Assembly (NCBI GenBank): GCA_017511945.1
Contig: JAFWHR010000025.1
Span: 1-35,778 of the forward strand
Origin: Bacilli bacterium
GTDB taxonomy: Bacteria > Bacillota_I > Bacilli_A > RF39 > UBA660
Reading direction: 5' to 3'
DNA length: 35,778 nucleotides
Numbering within the stretch: the stretch's first letter is position 1; every line of letters starts with the position of its first letter. Below are positions 17,167 through 24,335 of this stretch, one piece after another. The notes beneath the pieces are model-generated. The model was given only the letters and a program-made list of their open reading frames with translations. It did no database searches and was not told the origin of the DNA. The position numbers were made by a program, and so were the translations under genes.

Positions 17167-17644
17167 ATGAAACTACAAAACGAAATATATGAAAGAAGAA
17201 TAAAGGTTAGGGACTCTAGAACAAGACTAAATAATTCAACCATTAAATTAGACAATTACAATATGTATAAGGATCTTTGGACTATTAATAAAATAAATGA
17301 TGAAATAATTGGAACAAGTAGTATAAGAACTAATATAGAAAATAATGAAAACACTAAAACAACTGTTTGGCCATATTGGTTATACAATAATTCCAAGTAA
17401 ATGGAAACAAGGCTATGGAACAAAATTTCTTCATCTTTTGTTAGAAAAATGCGAAGAACTAGGATTAGACAAAGTAGAATTAATCTGTTCAGTAAATAAT
17501 AAAGGCTCACAAAGAGTAATAGAAAACAACTTTGGAGAGCATGTAGATACTACAATAGATTCTAGTGATAATGCATACTATAAAAGATATAAAATAGATG
17601 TAAAAAGATCATTACATAAATTTGAAGGCAAAAAAACGAAATAA
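17167..17644 (+). pseudogene. GNAT-family N-acetyltransferase, frameshifted and N-truncated
   Basis: Two overlapping frames together make one acetyltransferase. The first (17167-17400) contains KINDEIIGTSSIR, the beta-strand before the acetyl-CoA site. The second (open from about 17345 to 17644) contains FGHIGYTIIPSKWKQGYGTK, the pyrophosphate-binding motif A, followed by the ELGLDKVELICSVNNKGSQRVIENN motif B. The reading frame must shift around 17350-17370. The N-terminus is also shorter than in typical proteins of about 170 residues, so the gene looks inactivated. It lies directly after the second integrase remnant. Confidence 0.8.
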
Positions 17645-17670
17645 AATGTATGAAACAACATTTATTTGAT

Positions 17671-17699
17671 TTGTAAAAAGATAAGATAAATGTTATAAT
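17671..17699 (+). promoter_or_regulatory. Promoter of the 286-residue gene
   Basis: TTGTAA (17671-17676), a 17-base spacer and TATAAT (17694-17699) with an extended TGT before it. The start codon is 22 bases downstream. Confidence 0.75.
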
Positions 17700-17720
17700 C
17701 TTAGTAGAAGAGGTGAGAGA

Positions 17721-18581
17721 GTGAAAATTGAAGAATTATTAAGATTAAAAAGAGATTTTAGTAGGCAATCAGATCATTATAAGCAAAGCGAAGTTGGTAA
17801 AAAGGAATTATCGAAAATTCAACAGTTGGAATTTAGACATTTTATTGAAGCGAAAAAAGCAATAGATAAGGTGTTATTCCTAACTTTTGATGTCAGTCCG
17901 GGAACTGAACTTACCCATTTAATGGAATTGTATTCTGACAATTTATCATTACCCAAAGAAATATGTGATTTTTTATGTCAAAATTCTACATTTAAAGATT
18001 TTTATTTGAGTGCAATAATTAAAAAAGTTCATGATTATTTTGGAACTAACTATTTTTCTCATAACGTATTTCCAACTTTTGGAGAAAAAATAAATTTGTT
18101 TAATTATTTTTCCGAAAGTTACAACCCATTTGCAAAGGTGTATGGTGAAAATAGAGATTATTTTCTAGATTGTTTTTATATAGATTTAGCAAAGATACTC
18201 TGTTCTTGTCACCTTGATTCACATTTTGAAAGAGAACAACTTTTTAAAGCAACTAATGTTAGAGAATTATTAAAAGCAATAGAAATGACTTCAAATATTG
18301 ATCATAGCCAAAATTTAGAAGAACAATTAAAAACTTGCGTAGATGTCAAAACTCTAAAAAAATATATAGAATCTTTAAATCCTGAAGTAGTTTTTGCAGA
18401 TAATCAGACACAAGAAGAAACAGTAGAATCTATTTCATCAGAAAATAGTGAATTACAGCAGCAAATATCAAAAATTAAAAATTCTCATTTCCCAGATGAA
18501 TATAAAGAGCAACTTATTGCCGAATTAGAGCAAGGAGATTCACAAAGAGGCGATGGAAGAACTAGCGGTAGATCTATTTAA
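17721..18581 (+). CDS. Hypothetical protein of the island, 286 aa
   Basis: I do not recognise this protein. It is soluble and mostly helical. The N-terminus is charged (LLRLKRDFSRQSDHYKQSE). The central part (about 40-200) is rich in Phe, Tyr and Cys, with many aromatic residues (for example FSESYNPFAKVYGENRDYF). The C-terminal 70 residues look like a coiled coil (SENSELQQQISKIKNSHFPD) and end in a Gly/Ser/Arg tail. It starts at GTG 17721 with GAGGTGA upstream and has its own good promoter. Its base use is less extreme than that of the chromosomal neighbours, which suggests acquisition. It sits between the acetyltransferase pseudogene and the toxin/antisense-like locus. Mobilisation or defence roles are possible, but nothing in the sequence fixes one. 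Confidence 0.78.
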   Translation: MKIEELLRLKRDFSRQSDHYKQSEVGKKELSKIQQLEFRHFIEAKKAIDKVLFLTFDVSPGTELTHLMELYSDNLSLPKEICDFLCQNSTFKDFYLSAIIKKVHDYFGTNYFSHNVFPTFGEKINLFNYFSESYNPFAKVYGENRDYFLDCFYIDLAKILCSCHLDSHFEREQLFKATNVRELLKAIEMTSNIDHSQNLEEQLKTCVDVKTLKKYIESLNPEVVFADNQTQEETVESISSENSELQQQISKIKNSHFPDEYKEQLIAELEQGDSQRGDGRTSGRSI

Positions 18582-18619
18582 AGTAGATTTAAAATTGTTA
18601 AAATATCAAAATGTTAGTT

Positions 18620-18648
18620 TTGACAGATATTAGTATTTATGCTAATAT
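18620..18648 (+). promoter_or_regulatory. Strong promoter of a putative antisense RNA
   Basis: A consensus TTGACA (18620-18625), exactly 17 bases of spacer and TAATAT (18643-18648) with an extended TGC. No good start codon with a ribosome binding site follows; the transcript would end at the hairpin at 18731-18770. Confidence 0.7.
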
Positions 18649-18670
18649 GTATATAGCAAAGGAAATTTGC

Positions 18671-18719
18671 ATAAAATAAAAAAGGGGTACATTTGACTAT
18701 CGGAATCAAATGCTTTCCC
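18671..18719 (-). terminator. Terminator of the small-peptide transcript
   Basis: On the minus strand CATTTGA/TCAAATG (18690-18696 with 18706-18712), enclosed by GGG/CCC, is followed by a tract of six T and more T-rich DNA. It lies about 55-90 bases after the peptide stop codon. Confidence 0.65.
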
Positions 18720-18730
18720 TTGATTGGATA

Positions 18731-18770
18731 GCACTTGAAATCAGGCTGGTGTCTGAAATCAAGTGCTTTT
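18731..18770 (+). terminator. Terminator of the putative antisense RNA
   Basis: GCACTTGA pairs with TCAAGTGC (18731-18738 with 18759-18766), and an inner TCAG/CTGA extends the stem. TTTTGCTT follows on the plus strand. Confidence 0.7.
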
Positions 18771-18772
18771 GC

Positions 18773-18850
18773 TTATCTAAATAACAATATAAATATTATC
18801 AAAATAAGTAGTAATATTATTCTATGTAGTTTTTCTTCACGATGAGTCAT
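18773..18850 (-). CDS. Small hydrophobic peptide, candidate type I toxin, 25 aa
   Basis: An ATG at 18850 with GGGGTGAT as ribosome binding site and a perfect TATAAT upstream (18868-18873 on the minus strand) opens a 25-residue peptide. The N-terminus is charged (MTHREEKLHR), then there is an unbroken run of Ile, Leu and Phe about 14 residues long, ending in Arg. This charged-head, single-membrane-helix design is usual for type I toxins and holin-like peptides. The gene faces a predicted antisense RNA that overlaps its 3' end. It does not match the Fst or TxpA sequences I can recall. A chance short frame is unlikely given the promoter, ribosome binding site and terminators, but expression is not shown. 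Confidence 0.55.
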   Translation of the reverse strand: MTHREEKLHRIILLLILIIFILLFR

Positions 18851-18867
18851 AATATCACCCCTTTCAC

Positions 18868-18873
18868 ATTATA
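18868..18873 (-). promoter_or_regulatory. -10 box for the small-peptide gene
   Basis: A perfect TATAAT on the minus strand, preceded directly by TG, lies 18 bases before the ATG at 18850. The -35 region is poor. Confidence 0.5.
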
Positions 18874-18887
18874 CAGGAGGTATAAAA

Positions 18888-18953
18888 ATGAAAGGGAAAG
18901 CACTTGACATATTTCAAATGTACCCAATTTCATTGTATCAGACTGAAAATTAA
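18888..18953 (+). CDS. Possible 21-residue peptide, divergent from the toxin-like gene
   Basis: A full AGGAGG seven bases before an ATG opens a 21-residue frame (MKGKALDIFQMYPISL and on) running through the right inverted-repeat arm. It ends with TAA; a terminator (19003-19021) follows 50 bases later on the same strand. The ideal ribosome binding site makes it worth recording. No family or function is recognised, and it could be a leader peptide. Confidence 0.35.
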   Translation: MKGKALDIFQMYPISLYQTEN

Positions 18954-19002
18954 ATATCAATATTTTAAAAGTCACACAATGAAACTTTTATATACTCTAA
19001 AT

Positions 19003-19021
19003 GTCCATAAGGACTTTTTTT
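19003..19021 (+). terminator. Short intrinsic terminator
   Basis: GTCC-ATAA-GGAC followed by seven T. It is downstream of the possible 21-residue peptide. Confidence 0.6.
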
Positions 19022-19182
19022 GATACAGAGATATAAATGTATTAATTATTATAAAACTTATTTCCAACCAGCAGAAAACAAATTGTAAAATAGACTTTAT
19101 CTATTTTCAAAGATTAATCATTTAAAACTATCATTTACTATTTCACTTTTGCGTTTATTTTTATTATTTTTCTTAAACATAT

Positions 19183-19277
19183 TATGAATTCAGAATAAAA
19201 ATCTTCAAATACTTATATTACTAAATCACTTGAGGTTCACAAGTCAACTATAAGTCATGAACTAAAAAACAAGTAAA
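19183..19277 (+). pseudogene. Remnant of an IS30-like transposase N-terminus
   Basis: One frame reads through a stop to KSLEVHKSTISHELKNK, which is the helix-turn-helix pattern (KSLGxxxSTISRELKRN) of IS30-family transposases, and then stops. No further transposase is left. The surrounding 18954-19304 gap holds only this and the terminator at 19003. Confidence 0.55.
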
Positions 19278-19304
19278 TCTAATATTTATGTAAGTCTGTA
19301 AAAA

Positions 19305-21191
19305 TTAATAATATCCCATATAATGCAACTCTTCATCAAGGATTTGAATATCTTGATTTTTATATAATTTAATATAACTATCTAACATCCCCATATAGAA
19401 ATTTTCTATAAAACTTATGCATTCCATAGACAAGTTGTCTTTAACAAATTGTATTAAATTATCTCTGCCTGAGGATATAACAGATTTATAATCTGCAAGC
19501 ATTTCAGAAAAGTCATAACCTCCATATTTCATGTAATCATATGGATGACCTTCTATAAAGTCTGCATTTTTAATTCCTAACTTTGATAAATTTTCAGTAA
19601 AACACAAAATTGTATCAAAAATGTCTATTACTTCCCTTTCATATCCAAATGTGTTGGTAGAAATATAATACATTTGCCTTTTTTTTGTTTCTTCAAAATT
19701 TTTATCATTTAAACTCGGGAAAGACTTTTGAAACTCTTCCGAATCCAAAGTTTTTTCCATCATGCTTATAACTTCTGCCGAAAATCTTGCAATAGATTCT
19801 GCAATTACACTTTTATCTGGTAATGTATTATAATAATCTCTTGGTGTATTATCGCTATAACAATAATACTGAATAGCATGTGTTACTTCATGATTAAATA
19901 CAGAGTAATTATCTTCTCCATGATAACCTAATGATGAAGGATCAGAAAGAACCAAATGAATAGTATCATCATCAAAATTAGGACCTACATTCGAATCTTC
20001 TATATGGAATTTTGGATTGTTCCGTTTGATTAATATTAGTGTTTCTATTTCTTTTAAAGTAAAAGGTAAACCTAAATTATATAAATTAATATAATTATTT
20101 AAAATATATTTTATTACATCATCAGACGTTCGAATTCCTGTTTTTAATATAGTAGTAAGTTGATCTAATTTACTATAAAAATTATCTTCTTCGTCATTAT
20201 AACTTTCTTTTTCTTTTATATTTAGTGAAATATTAGAAGATTTTAAAACATCTAAAAGGTTTTGATCTATATTATTTAAATTCACCTCATCAACATATAC
20301 ATTATTAAGAAAGTCTCTTATATTATTTTTTAACTCTTCGCTTTTTGTTAGAATAAATTTATTTATTAAACTCTCAAGTATATGTTTTGGAATAATAACA
20401 TTTTTTATTTTTTCTTTATCTTTTAATATATCTTGAGATAAGTATATGATAATAATACTTTCTTTTAAAGGACCCAATTCAATTTGTCTAAAAAGTTCTT
20501 CTACATTAAAATCCATTGTATTTAAGATGAAAAGAAGCACTTCCATATTAATAGAATTATCTGTGTTAATAATATTATATTTGCCGTTTTGAATATTATT
20601 TAATAGATACTCTTTTACACTTGTATCCTTTATTTTCAAATTGAATTCTATTCCACAAAAATTACGATATTCTTCATTATTTTCTATTAAATAATCAATT
20701 ACTTTTTTACCATTTATGTCTTTCAAATATAATTCAGGACTTCCAGTAAAACCTATTTGAGATAGATACTTGATATATTCTTTATCACCACTTAATAAAA
20801 TTTTTTCTAAAAATTTTATACCAATTTCCGTATATGATCCACCTAAACTAAAATTATTTAAGGATAAATCTGGTTTATTTTTTAGTATAAAATCTAATAA
20901 TGTCATGTTTGAACTACTATCAACAATTAAGTCTAAATCAAATTCATTTAACTCAAGTTCATTCATGCCATTACTAAAATAATTTATAATTTCGGGTATT
21001 GAATCACTTTTTTTATTGCTATAAAATGAGTTATGATAATCATCAAATATTTTTTTATTATCTTCGGAAATTTTTGTGTAATCTTCTATTAATTTTTTTA
21101 TTTTAGGGGCTACTTCTAACTGCCTTTTTTTTAAAACTTCATCCTGTCCATTAAGTATTATATCTTTAATATTATCTTGTCTACTAGTCAT
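19305..21191 (-). CDS. HExxH zinc metalloprotein with ankyrin-like N-terminal half, 628 aa
   Basis: The C-terminal part holds a zinc-peptidase motif NHEVTHAIQYY (H434, E435, H438) with a likely third ligand glutamate about 27 residues later (E465 in VIAESIARF), as in gluzincin-type enzymes. The N-terminal half (about 70-200) has short helical units such as TLLDFILKNKPDLSLN and KKVIDYLIENNEEY that resemble ankyrin repeats, suggesting a protein-binding region. No signal peptide is seen, so it should be cytoplasmic. AAGGTG precedes the ATG at 21191, which overlaps the end of the upstream HExxH gene by eight bases, so the two are cotranslated. I do not recognise the family. A toxin-like or effector-like peptidase is possible but unproven. 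Confidence 0.82.
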   Translation of the reverse strand: MTSRQDNIKDIILNGQDEVLKKRQLEVAPKIKKLIEDYTKISEDNKKIFDDYHNSFYSNKKSDSIPEIINYFSNGMNELELNEFDLDLIVDSSSNMTLLDFILKNKPDLSLNNFSLGGSYTEIGIKFLEKILLSGDKEYIKYLSQIGFTGSPELYLKDINGKKVIDYLIENNEEYRNFCGIEFNLKIKDTSVKEYLLNNIQNGKYNIINTDNSINMEVLLFILNTMDFNVEELFRQIELGPLKESIIIIYLSQDILKDKEKIKNVIIPKHILESLINKFILTKSEELKNNIRDFLNNVYVDEVNLNNIDQNLLDVLKSSNISLNIKEKESYNDEEDNFYSKLDQLTTILKTGIRTSDDVIKYILNNYINLYNLGLPFTLKEIETLILIKRNNPKFHIEDSNVGPNFDDDTIHLVLSDPSSLGYHGEDNYSVFNHEVTHAIQYYCYSDNTPRDYYNTLPDKSVIAESIARFSAEVISMMEKTLDSEEFQKSFPSLNDKNFEETKKRQMYYISTNTFGYEREVIDIFDTILCFTENLSKLGIKNADFIEGHPYDYMKYGGYDFSEMLADYKSVISSGRDNLIQFVKDNLSMECISFIENFYMGMLDSYIKLYKNQDIQILDEELHYMGYY

Positions 21192-22224
21192 ATTTACACC
21201 TTCTATATTTGTTAAAAGTTGCTTTTAAATATTTAATTATTTCAGGATAAAAAGCTTCAAAAGTTTTATATATTTCTCTACTATTTTCAAATTCTTCTAG
21301 TTTTTCTAATATATCCCTTATATAGATAAACCCTTGTTCTTCTTCCCATTTTGTCATACCATCAGCCCATTTAACATCTTTATATTCATTAATTATATAT
21401 CTAATCTGAATTGCCCTTACTATATGTTCATTTATTATTTCTACATCAGTTGGATAACCTTGTTTGCTCATTTCTTCTTTAAGGCTATCAAATAAGTCTG
21501 TGTTAAAATCTAATAATCCTAATTTTTCTGTTATAGGATTAACATAACCATGTAAAAACTCGTGTATTGGTGCACCTATAACATTTTCATAGTTATCTCT
21601 TTCGAATAGACTTTCTTTTTTCATATCACTTGTAACAGGATTCATATCATATATTTTATTATTGATGGACGCAGAAAATGAACCATTTGATGCAAATGGA
21701 ATTAGATTTAAATAAAATTCATTATTAGTTTTTTCAAAGTATTCATCATAAAACTTTAATACATTTCCTTTTTTAAAGCAATCTAAAATATAATTAGTCC
21801 ATTTTTTATACATATCTATATTGCTACTATAATAATCCTCAAAGTTAATTTTATTGGCAAATTCTTCTAATTTATTTATAAAATTATAGACTGATTCATC
21901 TTCTTCTAATCTTTCTTTAAATACATAATCATCTAATGCATCACATTTAAAATGTTCATCTAACTGTAAGAACAATGCATATGGTGCATCATATATAAAT
22001 TTATGTTTTTCTACTAATGACATAAAATCTTTGATAACTTCATCATTTTTAAATTCTGAAAATATTTCTAATATATTATCTATATAAAATTTGTTTTCAT
22101 ATATTGTAAAACATTCTGGTAATATTTTATTATAGTCACTTAACCACATTATAATACCAAGTAATTCTGTTCTATAGTCGACAGTTGCTACCATGTTTTT
22201 ATCTCTTGCTTCTATACTTTTCAT
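21184..22224 (-). CDS. DUF4932-like HExxH metalloprotein, 346 aa
   Basis: The protein has a zinc-binding motif IHEFLHGYVNP (H221, E222, H225) and a downstream EIINEHIVRAIQIRY (E266) that would give the third ligand. The N-terminal VDYRTELLGIIMWLSDYNKI and the middle KFYDEYFEKTNNEFYLNL fit the pattern of DUF4932 proteins, putative peptidases found mostly in gut bacteria. There is no signal peptide, unlike many secreted DUF4932 members. The ATG has GAGGTGGAAT upstream. It forms a two-gene operon with the 628-residue HExxH protein, overlapping by eight bases, inside the accessory island. Its substrate is unknown. Confidence 0.8.
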   Translation of the reverse strand: MKSIEARDKNMVATVDYRTELLGIIMWLSDYNKILPECFTIYENKFYIDNILEIFSEFKNDEVIKDFMSLVEKHKFIYDAPYALFLQLDEHFKCDALDDYVFKERLEEDESVYNFINKLEEFANKINFEDYYSSNIDMYKKWTNYILDCFKKGNVLKFYDEYFEKTNNEFYLNLIPFASNGSFSASINNKIYDMNPVTSDMKKESLFERDNYENVIGAPIHEFLHGYVNPITEKLGLLDFNTDLFDSLKEEMSKQGYPTDVEIINEHIVRAIQIRYIINEYKDVKWADGMTKWEEEQGFIYIRDILEKLEEFENSREIYKTFEAFYPEIIKYLKATFNKYRRCKYD

Positions 22225-22424
22225 ATTCCACCTCTTCTAAAACTATTAAACTATTTCTATTTTACCATACAAATATTTATAAAAATGCTTATTTTTGCCT
22301 TTTTTACAATACTATACAATTTTGTCTGTATCAAATATTTATCACTTATTTTAGAAAGTCTATACACCAAACTTGTTTACAAAAAGCACAAAAGTTTTTT
22401 TGTTTTATATTATAATCTCCATAA

Positions 22425-23084
22425 TTAATAACCTAAGCGAGTATCTTCATTTATCTTTTTAAGATTATTTTCTAAAGCAGTTTTAAAGTAACCATACTTA
22501 TTAGTTATTTCATAATCATTTTCATCTAATTCATTATTACTTTTCCATTTATCCACAATATAACCACAGACTTTTATAACATCAAAATATCCGTATTCAT
22601 TTATTTTACTTTCTAACAGTTCATCATAAAAAGGAATATCTAAATCACTATCACTAATAAACCATCTATTTATAAGTTCTTTAACAAGTGGACTAAGTTT
22701 ATCTTTTTTATCTTTGTTATTAGTATTTTTATTCTTAGTATTTATTTGTGTGTCTTTTTCGGCATCCCCTTTATCCGTGCACCCTAAATGGGTATACGGT
22801 TTTTCATATATATAATAATCACAGTCAAAGCGACCTTTTTTATCTTGTTTTTTCTCTCTGATAAGATATTTGTTTTTCTCCAGTTCCTTTAAAGAAGAAA
22901 GAATAGCTTTTCTTCCCTCTTTACTAACAGCCACAAGTCCATTTACTGAATAATCCCAATAATCTGGAAGACTTAACATAAATGAAAGTAGCCCTTTTGC
23001 TTTATATGATAGATTTTTATCTTGCAGATAATAATTACTCATTACAGTATAATCTTTTGTCTTTTCAATTTTAAATACAGGCAT
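22425..23084 (-). CDS. Winged-helix replication-type protein of plasmid/ICE origin
   Basis: This 219-residue protein begins MPVFKIEKTKDYTVMSNYYL and continues LSYKAKGLLSFMLSLPDYWDYS, the signature of the helix-turn-helix/RepA_N-like proteins carried by conjugative elements and phages of Firmicutes. The winged helix covers about residues 25-95 (VNGLVAVSKEGRKAILSSLKELEKNKYL). A Lys/Asn/Asp-rich linker (about 105-130) follows, then a helical C-terminal domain. The start is an ATG preceded by GGAGGAAAAT. Only this gene of a replication module is left here, which supports the idea that 14.3-23.1 kb is a decayed mobile island. Whether it still initiates replication or only regulates is not clear. 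Confidence 0.85.
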   Translation of the reverse strand: MPVFKIEKTKDYTVMSNYYLQDKNLSYKAKGLLSFMLSLPDYWDYSVNGLVAVSKEGRKAILSSLKELEKNKYLIREKKQDKKGRFDCDYYIYEKPYTHLGCTDKGDAEKDTQINTKNKNTNNKDKKDKLSPLVKELINRWFISDSDLDIPFYDELLESKINEYGYFDVIKVCGYIVDKWKSNNELDENDYEITNKYGYFKTALENNLKKINEDTRLGY

Positions 23085-23416
23085 ATTTTCCTCCTTATTT
23101 CGTTCTCAAATAAGAAGAATTTAAACTAATTTTGAGTATTTTATAATTCGCCATCGTTCATTATAATCTTTAAATATAAGGTAATAGAAATGGAAAGTCA
23201 AATAATGTTTTTTCTCCTATTCTTCACCATATTTGTTAATTAAGCCGTGCATGTCAATGTTTTTTTTATACCAACATTCTTATTGTATTTAAAAACTTTT
23301 TATTTAGATATTTAATCTCATAAAAACAAATCAACAAAAAAAGAAACTAAGTTCCTTAATAAATGAATCTATTAAATCGATACGTTCAGTAATAAACAAA
23401 ATACCGTCTTTAAAAA
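23085..23416. other. AT-rich gap with no supported gene
   Basis: About 330 bases with no convincing coding frame, tRNA or strong hairpin. A minus-strand stretch near 23220-23260 encodes about 11 residues (MHGLINKYGEE) that could be the end of a lost gene. This is the likely right margin of the accessory island. No copy of the tRNA-Ala 3' end was seen here. Confidence 0.5.
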
Positions 23417-23674
23417 CTAATTATCTAAATCCTTAAAAGGATGTGCAAGTCTTTCTTTAATCCCACTTCCTATAATTTCAATCACAGATTCATATATTCT
23501 ATTTGCCTCATCCTCTGAAACATCTAGTTCACTCATAAATCTGTCTATCATTTTTGCTTTATTTTTTTTACCTATTATAAAAGTATCCTCTAGTATTTCA
23601 ATAATAATCTTACATCTATCTTCACTATAATTTAAACCATTTTTAAGTCTCTCAAGTACCTTTTTTTTATTCAT
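23417..23674 (-). CDS. Small hypothetical protein, 85 aa
   Basis: A charged helical protein without membrane segments, not recognised. Helices such as KVLERLKNGLNYSEDRCKIIIEIL and SELDVSEDEANRIYESVIEIIG have the spacing of two small three-helix units resembling the dimer body of HU-like or DUF-type small proteins. The ATG at 23674 is preferred (AAGGTGAG four bases upstream) over the GTG at 23683, which overlaps that site. It is divergent from plsC, 87 bases away. Confidence 0.72.
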   Translation of the reverse strand: MNKKKVLERLKNGLNYSEDRCKIIIEILEDTFIIGKKNKAKMIDRFMSELDVSEDEANRIYESVIEIIGSGIKERLAHPFKDLDN

Positions 23675-23736
23675 ATATCTCACCTTCCTATAGACAAATT
23701 ATATAACAAAAAACACTGTTTGTAAAATACAATGTA

Positions 23737-23745
23737 TGATATAAT
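23737..23745 (+). promoter_or_regulatory. Extended -10 promoter of the plsC operon
   Basis: TGA-TATAAT (23737-23745) is an extended -10 element 16 bases before the plsC ATG. The -35 is not convincing. The transcript would start just at the ribosome binding site. Confidence 0.55.
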
Positions 23746-23761
23746 TATGGTAGGTGAAAAT

Positions 23762-24331
23762 ATGAAAAAACCATTACTTTATAGAATACTAAGGCCTATT
23801 ATAAAAATATTTATGAGTATAACATTTAGACCAAATTACATAGGATTAGAAAACATTCCAAAAGAAGGAAGTGTAGTTCTAGCTGGAAATCATACTAAAA
23901 TATTAGATCCTCTACTTATAGTATCGTGTACAAATAGAACTGTATATTTTCTAGCTAAAGAAGAACTATATAAAGGATTTAAAGGAATAATTTTTAGGCA
24001 CATGGGAATAATTCCAGTCAATAGAAGCATACATGACAAAGATGCATTAAAAAAAGCCAAACAAATTCTAAATGAAGATAAAGTAATAGGTATATTCCCA
24101 GAAGGAACAGTAAATAAAACAAAAGATACAATTATGCCCTTTAAAATAGGGGCAGTTAAAATGGCACATGATACATCATCTAAAATAGTTCCATTCGTAA
24201 TAAAAGGAAAATACAAAATATTTGGAAAAATAACTATAAAATTTTTAAAAGGATATAAAATAGATAAAGATTTAACAAAAGAAAATAAAAAACTTATGAA
24301 CATAATAAAAACTAATCTCGAAAGAAGGTAG
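23762..24331 (+). CDS. plsC: 1-acyl-sn-glycerol-3-phosphate acyltransferase (PlsC-type)
   Basis: This membrane-associated enzyme puts the second acyl chain on lysophosphatidate, or reacylates lysophospholipid. The 189-residue protein has the NHTKILD motif (H44, D49 of HX4D) at 43-49 and the substrate motif FPEGT at 112-116, plus the MGIIPVNR and PFVIKGKYK blocks. An N-terminal amphipathic/hydrophobic helix (about 5-21) would bind the membrane. The ATG at 23762 follows TAGGTGAAAAT; the earlier in-frame ATG at 23732 lies upstream of the -10 box. Four bases separate it from the acyl-CoA/ACP synthetase gene, so the two are one operon. That coupling suggests a split form of the fused Aas enzyme. 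Ordinary phosphatidate synthesis remains the alternative. Confidence 0.92.
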   Translation: MKKPLLYRILRPIIKIFMSITFRPNYIGLENIPKEGSVVLAGNHTKILDPLLIVSCTNRTVYFLAKEELYKGFKGIIFRHMGIIPVNRSIHDKDALKKAKQILNEDKVIGIFPEGTVNKTKDTIMPFKIGAVKMAHDTSSKIVPFVIKGKYKIFGKITIKFLKGYKIDKDLTKENKKLMNIIKTNLERR

Positions 24332-24335
24332 TAAA

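Larger units (their letters stand above)
18655..18775 (+). ncRNA. Putative antitoxin RNA antisense to the small hydrophobic peptide mRNA
   Basis: This RNA is predicted between the strong promoter at 18620-18648 and the intrinsic terminator at 18731-18770, so it would be about 120 bases. It contains a near-palindrome at 18685-18719. On the other strand it covers the 3' untranslated part of the 25-residue peptide gene (18773-18850), meeting that gene just at its stop codon. Convergent, 3'-overlapping RNAs are the layout of TxpA/RatA and BsrG/SR4-type type I toxin-antitoxin systems. The RNA itself is inferred, not observed. Confidence 0.5.
18685..18925. repeat. Segment of 241 bp bounded by inverted repeats of about 32-35 bp
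   Basis: The left arm (18685-18719) and right arm (18894-18925) are inverted copies that share GGGAAAGCA and TCAAATGTACCC at their ends with a variable centre. Each arm is itself a hairpin. The segment holds the small peptide gene, its promoter and the shared terminators. It could be regulatory symmetry or the ends of a small mobile cassette. Confidence 0.65.

Noticed and set aside
17345-17400. Programmed ribosomal frameshift in the acetyltransferase
   Set aside because: No slippery heptamer with a following stem was found, and the N-terminus is also truncated; a pseudogene is simpler.
23220-23260. Short minus-strand peptide ending MHGLINKYGEE
   Set aside because: No ribosome binding site or longer frame; possibly the end of a lost gene but not supportable as a gene.
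14187-23416. Classical att-site duplication of the tRNA-Ala 3' end at the far edge of the island
   Set aside because: I found no second copy of the T-arm/acceptor sequence between 14264 and 23416, so the integration boundary is unresolved.
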